Source of the DNA: Phycisphaerae bacterium
GTDB taxonomy: Bacteria; Planctomycetota; Phycisphaerae; Phycisphaerales; UBA1924
DNA length: 40,844 nucleotides
Direction: 5' to 3'
Assembly (NCBI GenBank): GCA_030429485.1
Contig: JAUIFD010000010.1
Location: 1-40,844, forward strand
The position numbers and the translations under genes are program-made. The notes beneath the pieces are model-generated. The model was not told the origin of the DNA and did not search any database. It was given only the letters and a program-made list of their open reading frames with translations. Numbering within the stretch: the first letter of the stretch is position 1; every line of letters starts with the position of its first letter. Positions 16,890 to 25,241 of this stretch are shown in pieces.

Positions 16890-17997
16890 GCGGGTTCGGC
16901 GCGGGCGCTTCGAACGCGCCGAGATCGAGCGTGCCGACGACGGAGCGCGCCCGGTGCTGAAGGGGATGCACGTACTCCCACTCCACCTGCTCGCCGCTCG
17001 GCGCCGGATCGATGCAGGGCGAACCCGGATTCGGGACGAACGTCTTCGGATCGAGTCCCGCCTCGTCCCACTTTGCGACGAGCAGGTTGGTGCGCGCATC
17101 CCACTCGAGATCCGCGAGGCGGTCGGACCCGATGCAGACGTTGCCGCGCGCCGCGAGCGTCGCGCCATCCTGGCCCATGCGGATCGCGGTGGTCGATCGC
17201 CGTGCGCTCGCGAGCGTGTTGTGCTCGAAGGTGAGTGTGTGTGCGAGCGCCGCGCCCTCGAGCCCCTCGCGCCCGAACGAGACGAGCGCACCGTTCTCCG
17301 CGTCCGGCCCCTGGAGGAGCAGGCACCCGCTCACGCGCGCCTCGCCGCCGTTGGGCAGGTCGATGAGGTAGCTGGACGTGCCGCCCGGCCCGTCGTCGAA
17401 GCGCGAGGCGAGGATCGTGTTGCGAGCGGCTCGGCTCTTGAGCGTGTGCCCGGCGCGCACGCCGTGCGCCCAGCACCCGATGACCTCGAGCGAGCGCACG
17501 CGCCCGACGTAGATGTTGTGGCTGTACCCGTCGCCAAACCCGTTGCCGACGAACTCGCACGCGGTGATGCGTACGTCGCTCTCGGGGTCGGCGCTGGTCA
17601 GGAATCCCGTCTGGTTGTCGCGAAAGACGCACGACTTGAGCTCGAGCCCCGGGCCTTCGAGACGGATGCCCGAGCCGTTGCGGTCTTCGACCTCGCACCC
17701 CACAAACTCGACGCCCTCGACGCGCGCGCGCGCACCTTTGATGACCCAGATCGCTTTGCGCTCCGCGGCCTTGCCGTCCGCGAAGAGGCGCGCCCGCTCC
17801 GGGCCGGCCGACCGGATGTCCAGATCGTCGGCGCGCCAGATGGCGACGTCGGCGTGGTAATCGCCCGGGTCGATGAGCACGTGCGTGCCGTCGGTCGCGA
17901 TCGCGGCAGCAGCGGAGGGGGTCTTCAGCTCGCGCTGCGGCCCGACGTGCAGCGTCGTCTGGGCGAGCGCGAGCGACACGAGCGCAGCTTCGAGCAT
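16870..17997 (-). CDS. Right-handed parallel beta-helix repeat protein
   Basis: 375 aa from the ATG at 17997; an upstream extension to 18114 would overlap the glycosylase gene. A short hydrophobic N-terminus (LEAALVSLALAQ) may be a weak signal peptide. The body shows pectate-lyase-like coils of about 22-25 residues: VLIDPGDYH, VEGVEFVGCEVED, LKSCVFRDNQTGF, ITACEFVGNGF, LEVIGCWAHG, RVSGCLLLQG, LTFEHNTLA, AARGNVCIGS. The C-terminal NPGSPCIDPAPSG and LDLGAFE motif is common in exported beta-helix proteins with a DUF1565-like start. Such folds bind or cleave polysaccharides; no catalytic residues could be identified. It lies 17 bp downstream of the DNA glycosylase gene and may share its transcript. 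Confidence 0.85.
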   Translation of the reverse strand: MLEAALVSLALAQTTLHVGPQRELKTPSAAAAIATDGTHVLIDPGDYHADVAIWRADDLDIRSAGPERARLFADGKAAERKAIWVIKGARARVEGVEFVGCEVEDRNGSGIRLEGPGLELKSCVFRDNQTGFLTSADPESDVRITACEFVGNGFGDGYSHNIYVGRVRSLEVIGCWAHGVRAGHTLKSRAARNTILASRFDDGPGGTSSYLIDLPNGGEARVSGCLLLQGPDAENGALVSFGREGLEGAALAHTLTFEHNTLASARRSTTAIRMGQDGATLAARGNVCIGSDRLADLEWDARTNLLVAKWDEAGLDPKTFVPNPGSPCIDPAPSGEQVEWEYVHPLQHRARSVVGTLDLGAFEAPAPNPPTRSDR

Positions 17998-18014
17998 CGC
18001 GCGAGCATACGAGA

Positions 18015-18971
18015 TCAGAACTTCGACGCGGTGAACGAAGCCGCAACCTTGTCGCGATCCCACTCGGGCGACGCGCCGGCCTTCGTCTCGTACCACGCCC
18101 AGAGCTCGAACCAATAGCTCCGGAACTTGTGCGCACCGAACGGCTCGTAATGCTCGCGGAGCTTCTTGAGCACGTGCGCGTCCGTGCCCTCATACCCCAG
18201 CACCGTGCGCCCGTGGCGGAGCGATTCGGTATCGAGCGCGAGGTAGGAGTAGCGCCCGAGCAACTGCATGATGTTGCCCGCGGCATAGGGCCCGATGCCG
18301 GGGAGGGTCTTGAGAAACGCGAACGCGTCGTCGTCGGAGGTCGCGGGGTCGGTGAGCCAGGCCTCGTCGATCTCGCCACGGGTGAACATGCGGGCGAGGT
18401 CGATGATCCGCTGATCGCGATACCCGACCCGGCACCGACCGCGGAGCGTGCCCGCCCGCGTGCGGGCGAGGCGCTCGGGCGTGGGGAAGGTGTGCATACC
18501 CGACGGCGCGCGCCTGCCACAGACCGCGCAGAGGCGCTCGTTCATCTTGACGGTCGAGGGCCAGGCGACGTTGCACGAGGTCACGGTCTTGATGACGTCC
18601 TCGAAGAGCGTGGGCGAACGAAAGAGCCGCCCGCGACCGGACTTCCTCCATCGACGATCGACCCAATGAAAACCCTTGATATGCATCGCGTCTTCGTCGA
18701 GGCGGAGCATGCGGGCGATCAACGCCCGGGCTTCCCCTTGCTCTATCCGGGAGAGCGAGCGGTCGAATCGGACGCGGAGCGGGGAGCCAGGGCTTGCCCC
18801 AGGCTGGCTGATTCGGGCGGTGGCTGCCCCCTCGGCCAGGCTCAGGGCCCGGAGCAGGGCCTGCTCGGGCACGAGCCACCGGTTGGGCCAGAGGACGAAA
18901 TACCCGTACGAGCAGGTGTCGCGGGGGAGGAGGTAGTCCTCGGGCGGGCGGATGGTGATGGAGGTTCCCAC
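18015..18971 (-). CDS. HhH-GPD superfamily DNA glycosylase
   Basis: 318 aa from the GTG at 18971, 4 bp after the upstream stop; a TTG at 18986 is the alternative. The N-terminal domain (about 1-90) resembles the AlkA/OGG-type beta-domain, with DTCSYGYFVLWPNRW. The helix-hairpin-helix is LPGIGPYAAG (residues 223-232), and the catalytic Asp is probably Asp247 in LALDTES, giving the HhH...G-P-D arrangement. The sequence FRSPTLFEDVIKTVTSCNVAWPST matches the family's helical core. No Cys cluster for a 4Fe-4S centre is present, so it is not a MutY/Nth-type enzyme; a CAVCGRR pair lies mid-protein. It probably excises alkylated or oxidised bases. The exact substrate cannot be read from the sequence. 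Confidence 0.85.
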   Translation of the reverse strand: MGTSITIRPPEDYLLPRDTCSYGYFVLWPNRWLVPEQALLRALSLAEGAATARISQPGASPGSPLRVRFDRSLSRIEQGEARALIARMLRLDEDAMHIKGFHWVDRRWRKSGRGRLFRSPTLFEDVIKTVTSCNVAWPSTVKMNERLCAVCGRRAPSGMHTFPTPERLARTRAGTLRGRCRVGYRDQRIIDLARMFTRGEIDEAWLTDPATSDDDAFAFLKTLPGIGPYAAGNIMQLLGRYSYLALDTESLRHGRTVLGYEGTDAHVLKKLREHYEPFGAHKFRSYWFELWAWYETKAGASPEWDRDKVAASFTASKF

Positions 18972-18975
18972 GCGG

Positions 18976-19443
18976 CTAGCTCGCAAAGCTCATGCCCGCG
19001 CCGGCGAACGCGATCCCGATCGCGAGCAGGAAGACCACAATCCCACCCACGAGGACCAGCGCGAGTAGGGCGGAGAGGAGCGTGGTCGAGGTGCGCGTGA
19101 CGGAGCCTCTGGCCGCGAGAACGCCCCAGATGGTCAGACCAGAAAGCAGCAGGACCGCCACCGGGGCGGCAAAGACCCAACCCGGCGGGGTCTGCCCCGG
19201 TTTGCCCCGGATCCACCGGGCACCATCGAGGACCGCAACGGTGACCCCTGGAAGGTCAAAACCATAATCCAAGAACACCGTCTCCAGGCGAGGCACGATC
19301 ATCCACGCCGCGACGCCGGAGAGCGCGACGATCAACACCCCCAGCACCAGTGGCGTGCCCGCTCCGGAGCGATCGGGCTTGGCCGGCGGCCCTCCCTGCG
19401 GCTCCTGACATCCGCCCGGCGACTTGTAGAACACGCGTCCCAC
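18976..19443 (-). CDS. Small membrane protein with a GspF-like segment
   Basis: 155 aa from a GTG. The N-terminal 28 residues are Pro/Gly-rich and hydrophilic. Three membrane helices follow (about 31-49, 90-110 and 121-150). Between helices one and two is the phrase [20 protein letters not shown], which resembles the VVPxFExIFxxxGxxLPxxT motif of type II secretion inner-membrane protein GspF/PilC. The protein is too short to be a GspF and lacks its cytoplasmic domains, so it may be a derived paralogue fragment or a chance likeness. It is directly upstream of the glycosylase gene and divergent from carB. Confidence 0.75.
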   Translation of the reverse strand: MGRVFYKSPGGCQEPQGGPPAKPDRSGAGTPLVLGVLIVALSGVAAWMIVPRLETVFLDYGFDLPGVTVAVLDGARWIRGKPGQTPPGWVFAAPVAVLLLSGLTIWGVLAARGSVTRTSTTLLSALLALVLVGGIVVFLLAIGIAFAGAGMSFAS

Positions 19444-19577
19444 GCCGGAGCCTATCCGAAGGCGTGCCGAATCGAGCGTCGTGGCCCGAGCGCGAGCGGC
19501 GGCGCACGCCTAAACTGGTCGAGTTTGCGCGCCTCGGCGGTGGAGCGTGCAAGCTCGGACAAAGAGGCGGAGCGACG

Positions 19578-22500
19578 ATGCCGAAGCGCGAGGACATTCG
19601 CACGATCCTGGTGATCGGGTCGGGGCCGATCGTCATCGGTCAGGGGTGCGAGTTTGACTACTCCGGGGCGCAGGCCTGCAAGGCGCTGCGCGACGAGGGG
19701 TACCGGATCGTCCTAGTCAACTCGAACCCGGCGACGATCATGACCGATCCGGCGTTCTCCGATCGCACCTACATCGAGCCGATCACCCCGGAATCCGTGC
19801 GGAAGATCCTTGAGCGCGAGCGGGCGAGCGGCACGCCTGTGGACGCGGTGCTCCCCACCCTCGGCGGGCAGACTGCGCTCAACTGCGCGTGCAAGCTGCA
19901 CGACTTGGGCGTGCTCGCAGAGTTTGGAGCCGAGCTGATCGGTGCGAGTCGGGAGGTGATCCACCGGGCGGAGGACCGCGAGGCGTTCAAGCATGTGTGC
20001 GATTCGATCGGGCTTGCGACGCCCGAATCGACGACCGTCTCGACGCTCGACCAGGGTCTCGCCGCGGTGGAGAAGCTCGGGCTGCCCGCGATCATTCGCC
20101 CGGCGTTCACGCTCGGCGGGTGGGGCGGGGGCATCGCGTACAACCGCGACGAGTTCGAGGTGCTGGTGAAGCGCGGGCTCGGCGCGAGCATGATCGGGCA
20201 GGTGCAGATCGACCGCTCGCTGATCGGGTGGAAGGAGTACGAGCTCGAGGTCGTGCGCGACCGGAAGGACAACTGCGTCGTCGTCTGCTCGATCGAGAAC
20301 ATCGACGCGATGGGCGTGCACACGGGCGATTCGATCACCGTCGCCCCCGCCCTCACGCTGACGGACAAGGAATACCAGGCGCTGCGCGACGGCGCCCTCG
20401 CGGTGATGCGCGCGGTGGGCGTCGAAACGGGCGGGTCGAACGTGCAGTTTGCGGTGAACCCGAACCCACAGCCGGGCCCCGACGGGAAGCCGGGCTTCGA
20501 GTTTGTGGTCGTCGAGATGAACCCGCGGGTGTCGCGTTCGTCGGCCCTGGCGAGCAAGGCGACGGGCTTCCCGATCGCGAAGATCGCCGCCAAGCTCGCG
20601 GTGGGGTATTCGCTCGATGAGCTGCGCAACGACATCACGGGCACGACGAGCGCGTGTTTCGAGCCCGCGATTGACTATGTGGTGACGAAGATCCCGCGCT
20701 GGACATTCGAGAAGTTCCCGGAAGCCGACGAGACGCTCACGACGCAGATGAAGAGCGTGGGCGAGGTGATGGCGATCGGGCGCACGTTCAAGGAGAGCTG
20801 GCAGAAGGCGATCCGATCGCTCGACGTCAAGCGGTTCGGGTTCGGGCTTGATCGCAACGACAAGTGGCTCGCCGCGATGCGCGCAGTCGAGACGCAGCAA
20901 CTCGTTCTCGACATCTCGCCCGGCGCGCTTCCGGGCACAGGGATGGTCTCGGATACCGGGCTCCGCACCGCAGACGGACAGGCGATCGAGTGGCCCATCC
21001 CAGTGGACAAGCTCACGCGCAAACTGACCGTGCCGAGCCAGGGGCGGTTCTACTACGTGCGCTATGCGCTCAAGATGGGGTGGAGCGTTGATCGCATCTC
21101 CGGGCTGACGGGCGTGGATCCGTTCTTCCTCGATCAGATGGCGCAGCTCGTGGAGTTTGAGGATGAGCTGTGCAGATACGCCTCGCTGGAAGACGTGCCC
21201 GCGGACGTGCTCTTCGAAGCCAAGAGCCTCGGATACTCCGATGCGCAGCTCGCGAATCTCTACTTCGGCACGATCTCCAGCGAGGCGATCCTGCGCGTGC
21301 GGCGCCATCGCGAGTCGCTCGGCGTGCGCGCGGTCTTCCGGTGTGTGGATACGTGCGCTGCGGAGTTTGAGGCTGTCACGCCGTATTACTACTCGACGTA
21401 TGAGCGGGGGTTTGAGGGGGCAGGCACGGAGGCACGGAGGCACGCAGGCACGCAGGGGGATGAGACGGAGCGGGTGAGGTACAACGGGGATGAAGTAGCG
21501 GTGTCGGACCGTCAGAAGGTAATCATCCTCGGCGGCGGCCCCAACCGCATCGGGCAGGGCATCGAGTTTGACTACTGCTGCGTGCACGCAGCCTTCGCAG
21601 CGCGAGAGCTCGGGTTTGAGAGCGTGATGATCAACTCCAACCCGGAGACGGTCAGCACGGATTACGACACGAGCGATCTTCTGTTCTTTGAGCCGTTGAC
21701 GCTTGAAGATGTGCTGAATGTTGTGGAACGGCTGGACGGCGGACGCTCGCTTGTCCTCGGCACGATCGTGCAGTTTGGCGGGCAGACGCCGCTGAACCTG
21801 GCGCATGGCCTTGCGCTCGCGGGGGTGCCGATCCTGGGCACGCCGCTCGATTCGATCGACCTCGCGGAAGATCGCGATCGCTTCGACAAGCTGCTCGATC
21901 GCCTCGATCTTCAGCGGCCCGCCTCCGGCATTGCTCGCACGCTCGAGCAGGCGGTAGATGTCGCGGGTCGCGTCGGGTATCCGGTGCTCGTGCGCCCGAG
22001 CTATGTGCTCGGCGGGCGCGGCATGGAAATCTGCCCCGACGAGCACGCGCTGCGCCACTACGTCGCCAACGCGCTCGACGTCTCCGGGCTGGATGAATCA
22101 CCGATCCTGATCGACCGCTTCCTCGACGGCGCGACCGAGATCGACGTGGACATCGTGGGCGACTTCACGGACGGTGTGGGCGAAAGCCAGGCGCTGGTCT
22201 GTGGCGTAATGGAGCACATCGAGCACGCGGGGGTGCATTCAGGCGATAGCTCGTGCTCCGTGCCGCCTTGGGGGCTTTCGCCCCGGACCGTGACGCGCGT
22301 CAAAGAAATCGCGCGGCGGATGGCGTCGGAGCTCAAGGTCTGCGGGCTGATGAACGTGCAGCTCGCGGTGAAGGACGACGAGGTCTACATCATCGAGGTC
22401 AATCCGCGGGCGTCCCGGACGGTGCCGTTCGTGGGCAAAGCCAAGGGCGTGCCGTGGGCGTCGGTTGCGGCTCGGGCGATGATGGGCGTCTCGCTCGCCG

Positions 22501-23120
22501 AGCAGGGCGCTGAGGAAGTGCCGGACACGGGGACGTTCGCGGTGAAGGCGCCGGTCTTCCCGTTCCAGAAGTTCCCGGGTGTGGATTTCGTGCTCGGGCC
22601 GGAGATGCGCTCGACGGGCGAGGTGATGGGGCTCGACTACTCGATGCCCATGGCGTACCTCAAGGCGATGCTCGGGGCTGGCGTGGAGCCGCCTCGCGAG
22701 GGCGGGGTCTTCATCTCGGTGCGAGAGACCGACAAGGCCCAGATCGTGGACGTCGCCCGCTCGCTCCTGGCGATGGGGTACCGGGTCTACACGACGGGTG
22801 GCACGGGCGAGGTGCTCACCCGCCACGGCATGAAGCCGGAGATCCTCCAGAAGATCGCCGCGGGCGCCCGTCCGAACGTGCTCGACCTGATGTCCAACGG
22901 CGAGATCGGGCTCGTGATCAACACCCCCACCCGCACGGGGTGGCAGACCGACGAGGGACGAATCCGGGCGACCGCGGTCCGGCTCTCGGTCCCCATGGTC
23001 ACCACGGTGGCCGCAGCGAAGGCCATGACCCGGGCGATGGAGGCCCTGCGGGCTGGCGACTGGAATGTGGCGGCCTTGCAGGACTACTCGGCCCTATCCC
23101 CGGTTGCGGGCAAGGCCTGA
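19578..23120 (+). CDS. carB: Carbamoyl-phosphate synthase large subunit CarB
   Basis: 1180 aa, about 100 residues longer than E. coli CarB. The start ATG at 19578 is preceded by AGGCGGAG. It makes carbamoyl phosphate for pyrimidines and arginine with CarA, which is not in the window. Both halves are complete: [20 protein letters not shown] and [17 protein letters not shown] begin the two ATP-grasp halves; [16 protein letters not shown] and [16 protein letters not shown] are the ATP/metal-binding strands. The C-terminal regulatory domain has [15 protein letters not shown] and [14 protein letters not shown]. Extra length comes from an insertion of about 35 residues before [14 protein letters not shown] and one of about 25 in the inter-half linker that contains a DNA tandem repeat. 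The first ATP-grasp loop reads [11 protein letters not shown] with Trp182 where Thr or Ser is usual. Confidence 0.96.
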   Translation: MPKREDIRTILVIGSGPIVIGQGCEFDYSGAQACKALRDEGYRIVLVNSNPATIMTDPAFSDRTYIEPITPESVRKILERERASGTPVDAVLPTLGGQTALNCACKLHDLGVLAEFGAELIGASREVIHRAEDREAFKHVCDSIGLATPESTTVSTLDQGLAAVEKLGLPAIIRPAFTLGGWGGGIAYNRDEFEVLVKRGLGASMIGQVQIDRSLIGWKEYELEVVRDRKDNCVVVCSIENIDAMGVHTGDSITVAPALTLTDKEYQALRDGALAVMRAVGVETGGSNVQFAVNPNPQPGPDGKPGFEFVVVEMNPRVSRSSALASKATGFPIAKIAAKLAVGYSLDELRNDITGTTSACFEPAIDYVVTKIPRWTFEKFPEADETLTTQMKSVGEVMAIGRTFKESWQKAIRSLDVKRFGFGLDRNDKWLAAMRAVETQQLVLDISPGALPGTGMVSDTGLRTADGQAIEWPIPVDKLTRKLTVPSQGRFYYVRYALKMGWSVDRISGLTGVDPFFLDQMAQLVEFEDELCRYASLEDVPADVLFEAKSLGYSDAQLANLYFGTISSEAILRVRRHRESLGVRAVFRCVDTCAAEFEAVTPYYYSTYERGFEGAGTEARRHAGTQGDETERVRYNGDEVAVSDRQKVIILGGGPNRIGQGIEFDYCCVHAAFAARELGFESVMINSNPETVSTDYDTSDLLFFEPLTLEDVLNVVERLDGGRSLVLGTIVQFGGQTPLNLAHGLALAGVPILGTPLDSIDLAEDRDRFDKLLDRLDLQRPASGIARTLEQAVDVAGRVGYPVLVRPSYVLGGRGMEICPDEHALRHYVANALDVSGLDESPILIDRFLDGATEIDVDIVGDFTDGVGESQALVCGVMEHIEHAGVHSGDSSCSVPPWGLSPRTVTRVKEIARRMASELKVCGLMNVQLAVKDDEVYIIEVNPRASRTVPFVGKAKGVPWASVAARAMMGVSLAEQGAEEVPDTGTFAVKAPVFPFQKFPGVDFVLGPEMRSTGEVMGLDYSMPMAYLKAMLGAGVEPPREGGVFISVRETDKAQIVDVARSLLAMGYRVYTTGGTGEVLTRHGMKPEILQKIAAGARPNVLDLMSNGEIGLVINTPTRTGWQTDEGRIRATAVRLSVPMVTTVAAAKAMTRAMEALRAGDWNVAALQDYSALSPVAGKA
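21423..21454 (+). repeat. 8-bp tandem repeat (GGCACGGA/GGCACGCA x4) inside carB
   Basis: Four consecutive 8-bp units, two GGCACGGA then two GGCACGCA, lie in the linker between the two carB halves. Neighbouring G-runs extend the low-complexity zone from about 21410 to 21465. It is read in frame as part of a Gly/Ala/Arg/Thr/Gln-rich peptide that E. coli CarB lacks. Confidence 0.9.
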
Positions 23121-23383
23121 TGCGGATCGCCGTCTTCGAATCGACCCCGAACCCCAACGCCCTGAAATGCGTGCTCGCAGAGCCTCAGATCGACGGGGTG
23201 CGGTCCTACCGCGCGAGGGAAGAGGCCGAGGGCGACCCACTTGGCGAGGCTTTGTTCGGGATCGACGGGGTGGTCGGGGTGCTGATCCACACCGAGTTTG
23301 TGACCCTGTCGAAGTCAGCGACCGCCAAGTGGGGTCCGATACGTCGAGCAGCCGCCCGCACGATCGAGAGTTCTCGGACCTAA
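23120..23383 (+). CDS. Stand-alone Nfu N-terminal (Nfu_N) domain protein
   Basis: 87 aa. The ATG overlaps the carB stop (TGATG), so it is probably coupled to carB translation. The sequence begins [19 protein letters not shown], the (E/T)xTPNPNxLKF start of Nfu_N domains (PF08712). It continues with LGEALFGIDGVVGVLIHTEFVTLSK and a final W-containing helix, the full extent of this domain. The C-terminal NifU domain with its CxxC iron-sulfur scaffold motif is absent. Nfu_N domains occur in iron-sulfur carrier proteins, but single-domain versions are uncharacterised. The link with carbamoyl phosphate synthesis is not explained by known pathways. Confidence 0.85.
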   Translation: MRIAVFESTPNPNALKCVLAEPQIDGVRSYRAREEAEGDPLGEALFGIDGVVGVLIHTEFVTLSKSATAKWGPIRRAAARTIESSRT

Positions 23384-23613
23384 TTCGCTGACTCTGGTCC
23401 GATTCGGGCGCGAGACTACCCAGATTACCTCATCCGCAGGATGTGCGCGACCCGCAGCACCGGGGAATCGCACGGTAGATGAGAATTCCTACTGCATTTG
23501 CTGGCAGGTTGCTGGGGATGGGGCACCTTCTCCCTTGGAGGGTGGTCTCGCGCTGAGTGGCGTGGGGCCAGTTCCGTTGCGTTTGTTGCGACTTAGTTGA
23601 GGGAGATCGACCA

Positions 23614-24354
23614 ATGACGAAGATTCTGACAGCTCTTGCCCTTGCGGGTGTTGCCGCCGGAGCGAGCGCGGACACGTTCTTCAGCTTTGCGTCGGACGAC
23701 TCCGATCAGTCCTGGACATTCTCCGGGTCTGGTTCGTCGTTCACCGCGAGCATCGCCAATAGCGACCCCCTGTCGCTGCTCATCGAGGGCGGCAACTCGG
23801 GTCCGGCGTTCGCGCTGGATGTCGTGATGACCGGTGACATCACCGTTCGTTACGTCACCACCGTCGCGATGCCGTCTGGCGAGAGCCTGCACGTGTATTC
23901 CGGCTCCGGCTCGTTCGACTTCTCGGATACGGGCGGCAACCTGCTCATGACGCTGGACATCGCTGCGGGCTCGTTCACGAGCTTCGGCACGGCCAACGCC
24001 TGGGGCACCTCGGCCACCTTCCAGTCGAACGACATGTTCCAGGATCAGGTGACCTACACCGCGACCGCTGCCCTGATCGCGGCGATCCCGAACCCGTCGG
24101 CCGTTGGTCTTGCTGAGGGCCCGTCGCTCGCTGGCGACGACTTCGCCTTCACCATGACCTCGATCAACTCGGATGGGTCCATCCCCTACGGCGGCGTCGC
24201 CCCCGGTGTGGCCCTTGACGGTGGGTTCCTCCCGAACGCCACCTGGTACTCCGAGGGTTCGTACTCCGGCTCCGCCCGCGAGTTCGTCCCGACCCCCGGC
24301 GCCTCGGCCCTGCTCGGCCTCGGCGGCCTGGCGATGGCCCGTCGTCGCCGCTGA
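23614..24354 (+). CDS. PEP-CTERM-like exported protein
   Basis: 246 aa. The ATG at 23614 is preceded by GAGGGAG (23599-23605) with an 8-nt spacer, a strong ribosome site. Residues 1-19 (MTKILTALALAGVAAGASA) form a signal peptide. The body is Ser/Gly/Asp/Thr-rich and beta-predicted, with acidic FSFASDDSDQSWTF at the start and few charged basic residues. The C-terminus has FVPTPGAS, a short hydrophobic helix and LAMARRRR, the planctomycete form of the PEP-CTERM sorting tail. Codons such as GTC, TTC and GGC dominate, suggesting good expression. It stands alone between a 230-bp leader region and a strong terminator, so it is monocistronic. Function unknown; probably a surface or matrix protein. 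Confidence 0.85.
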   Translation: MTKILTALALAGVAAGASADTFFSFASDDSDQSWTFSGSGSSFTASIANSDPLSLLIEGGNSGPAFALDVVMTGDITVRYVTTVAMPSGESLHVYSGSGSFDFSDTGGNLLMTLDIAAGSFTSFGTANAWGTSATFQSNDMFQDQVTYTATAALIAAIPNPSAVGLAEGPSLAGDDFAFTMTSINSDGSIPYGGVAPGVALDGGFLPNATWYSEGSYSGSAREFVPTPGASALLGLGGLAMARRRR

Positions 24355-24401
24355 TCTCAGCAAACATCACGATCCTTAACTGGGTCGATCGATAAACCTC
24401 G

Positions 24402-24436
24402 CAACGCGGCGCTCGGAGGCGCCGCGTTGTTCATTT
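24402..24436 (+). terminator. Intrinsic terminator after the PEP-CTERM-like gene
   Basis: An 11-bp perfect GC-rich stem (24402-24412 with 24419-24429) closes a 6-nt loop TCGGAG and is followed by TTCATTTT. It lies 48 bp after the stop codon at 24354. This is the clearest terminator in the window. Confidence 0.88.
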
Positions 24437-24662
24437 TGGAACCTCCCAGTCGGCCGGCTCAGGCAGGCGGACAGAACACAGCCCGGTGGATCTGGTGCAG
24501 CGACTTGACACCGACTCGGACTTTGACGAATCCGAGCCCAACTATCCGACGGAGAGAGCAGGTGGCCCGCACAACGATCTGGACAATCTGAGGTCAAACA
24601 GGGCTTTGATCGGGCAACCACCGGCACCGCACCCGGTAGCATGCTCGGGAAAGGACGCGGAG
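24437..24662. other. Intergenic region upstream of the sigma factor gene
   Basis: Together with the terminator, 24355-24662 forms a gap of about 308 bp. The frame of the sigma gene stays open back to 24486, but the extra residues are polar and unlike ECF sigma N-termini, so they are treated as leader. A TTGACA occurs at 24505-24510 without a convincing -10 element 17 bp later. No RNA gene or repeat was recognised. Confidence 0.5.
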
Positions 24663-25241
24663 ATGGAACGTCAGCGAGAGCGTGAGCTGATCCGGAGGGC
24701 CGCCGCGGGCGACCGCGACGCCGCTGCCGAGACCATCCGGGCGTTCCAACCCTCGGTCTACGCGTACATCCTGCGTTTGTCTGGCCGCCCCGATGTGGCG
24801 GAGGACATTGTGCAGGAGGCATTCGTCCGGGTGCTCGCCAACCTCGACCGCTTCGACGAACGCTACCGCTTCTCCACTTGGCTGTTCACCATCGCCCGTC
24901 GGCTCTACGTCAACGCGATGCAGAAGCTCCGTCCCGCGTACGACTCCGATTTGGTCGGGGCATGGGGCGGATCGGACGCCGCGCCCGGCGAGCCCGTCGA
25001 GCGTGCCGAGGCGCGTGAGCAGGCTCGGGGCTCTCTGCAGCGGGCCCTGATGGTCCTGCCCCTTGCCCAGCGTGAGGTCGTCGTCCTGTTCCATCAGATG
25101 GACTGGCCGATCGCGCTGATCGCCAAGCACCTGGAGATGCCCGAGGGCACTGTCAAGAGCCACCTGCACCGCGGACGCCGTCGGCTTCGCGAGGCGCTGG
25201 TGGCTGAGGAATCGCGCACCAGCAGCGAGGCGTGGACTTGA
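24663..25241 (+). CDS. ECF-type RNA polymerase sigma factor
   Basis: 192 aa from the ATG at 24663, with AAAGGA about 8 nt upstream. Region 2 spans about residues 20-85, with DVAEDIVQEAFVRVLANLDRFDERYRFS shared by sigma-70 family members (core binding) and FSTWLFTIARRLYVNAMQ for -10 recognition. Region 4 spans about 125-180, with LPLAQREVVVLFHQMDWPIALIAKHLEMPEGTVKSHLHRGRRRL, a helix-turn-helix for -35 recognition. No region 1.2 or 3 is present, as expected for ECF factors. The next gene overlaps its end and resembles an anti-sigma factor. Its regulon is unknown; exported genes downstream are candidates. Confidence 0.93.
   Translation: MERQRERELIRRAAAGDRDAAAETIRAFQPSVYAYILRLSGRPDVAEDIVQEAFVRVLANLDRFDERYRFSTWLFTIARRLYVNAMQKLRPAYDSDLVGAWGGSDAAPGEPVERAEAREQARGSLQRALMVLPLAQREVVVLFHQMDWPIALIAKHLEMPEGTVKSHLHRGRRRLREALVAEESRTSSEAWT

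Noticed and set aside
21423-21454. Possible CRISPR array
   Set aside because: Units are 8 bp with no spacers and lie inside carB.
19713-22058. A 781-codon open frame on the - strand opposite carB
   Set aside because: The + strand encodes complete CarB with all family motifs; the antisense frame is Arg/His/Leu-rich and gives no recognisable motif, as is typical in GC-rich DNA.
23502-23512. TGGCAGGTTGC resembling a sigma-54 promoter
   Set aside because: The spacing between the GG and GC elements is too short for the -24/-12 pattern.
23384-23613. tRNA or small RNA upstream of the PEP-CTERM-like gene
   Set aside because: No T-loop consensus and no cloverleaf pairing was found on either strand; only a 5-bp CATCC/GGATG hairpin is visible.
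24505-24533. TTGACA as a -35 box of the sigma gene
   Set aside because: The hexamer 17 bp later is GAATCC, a poor match to any -10 sequence.
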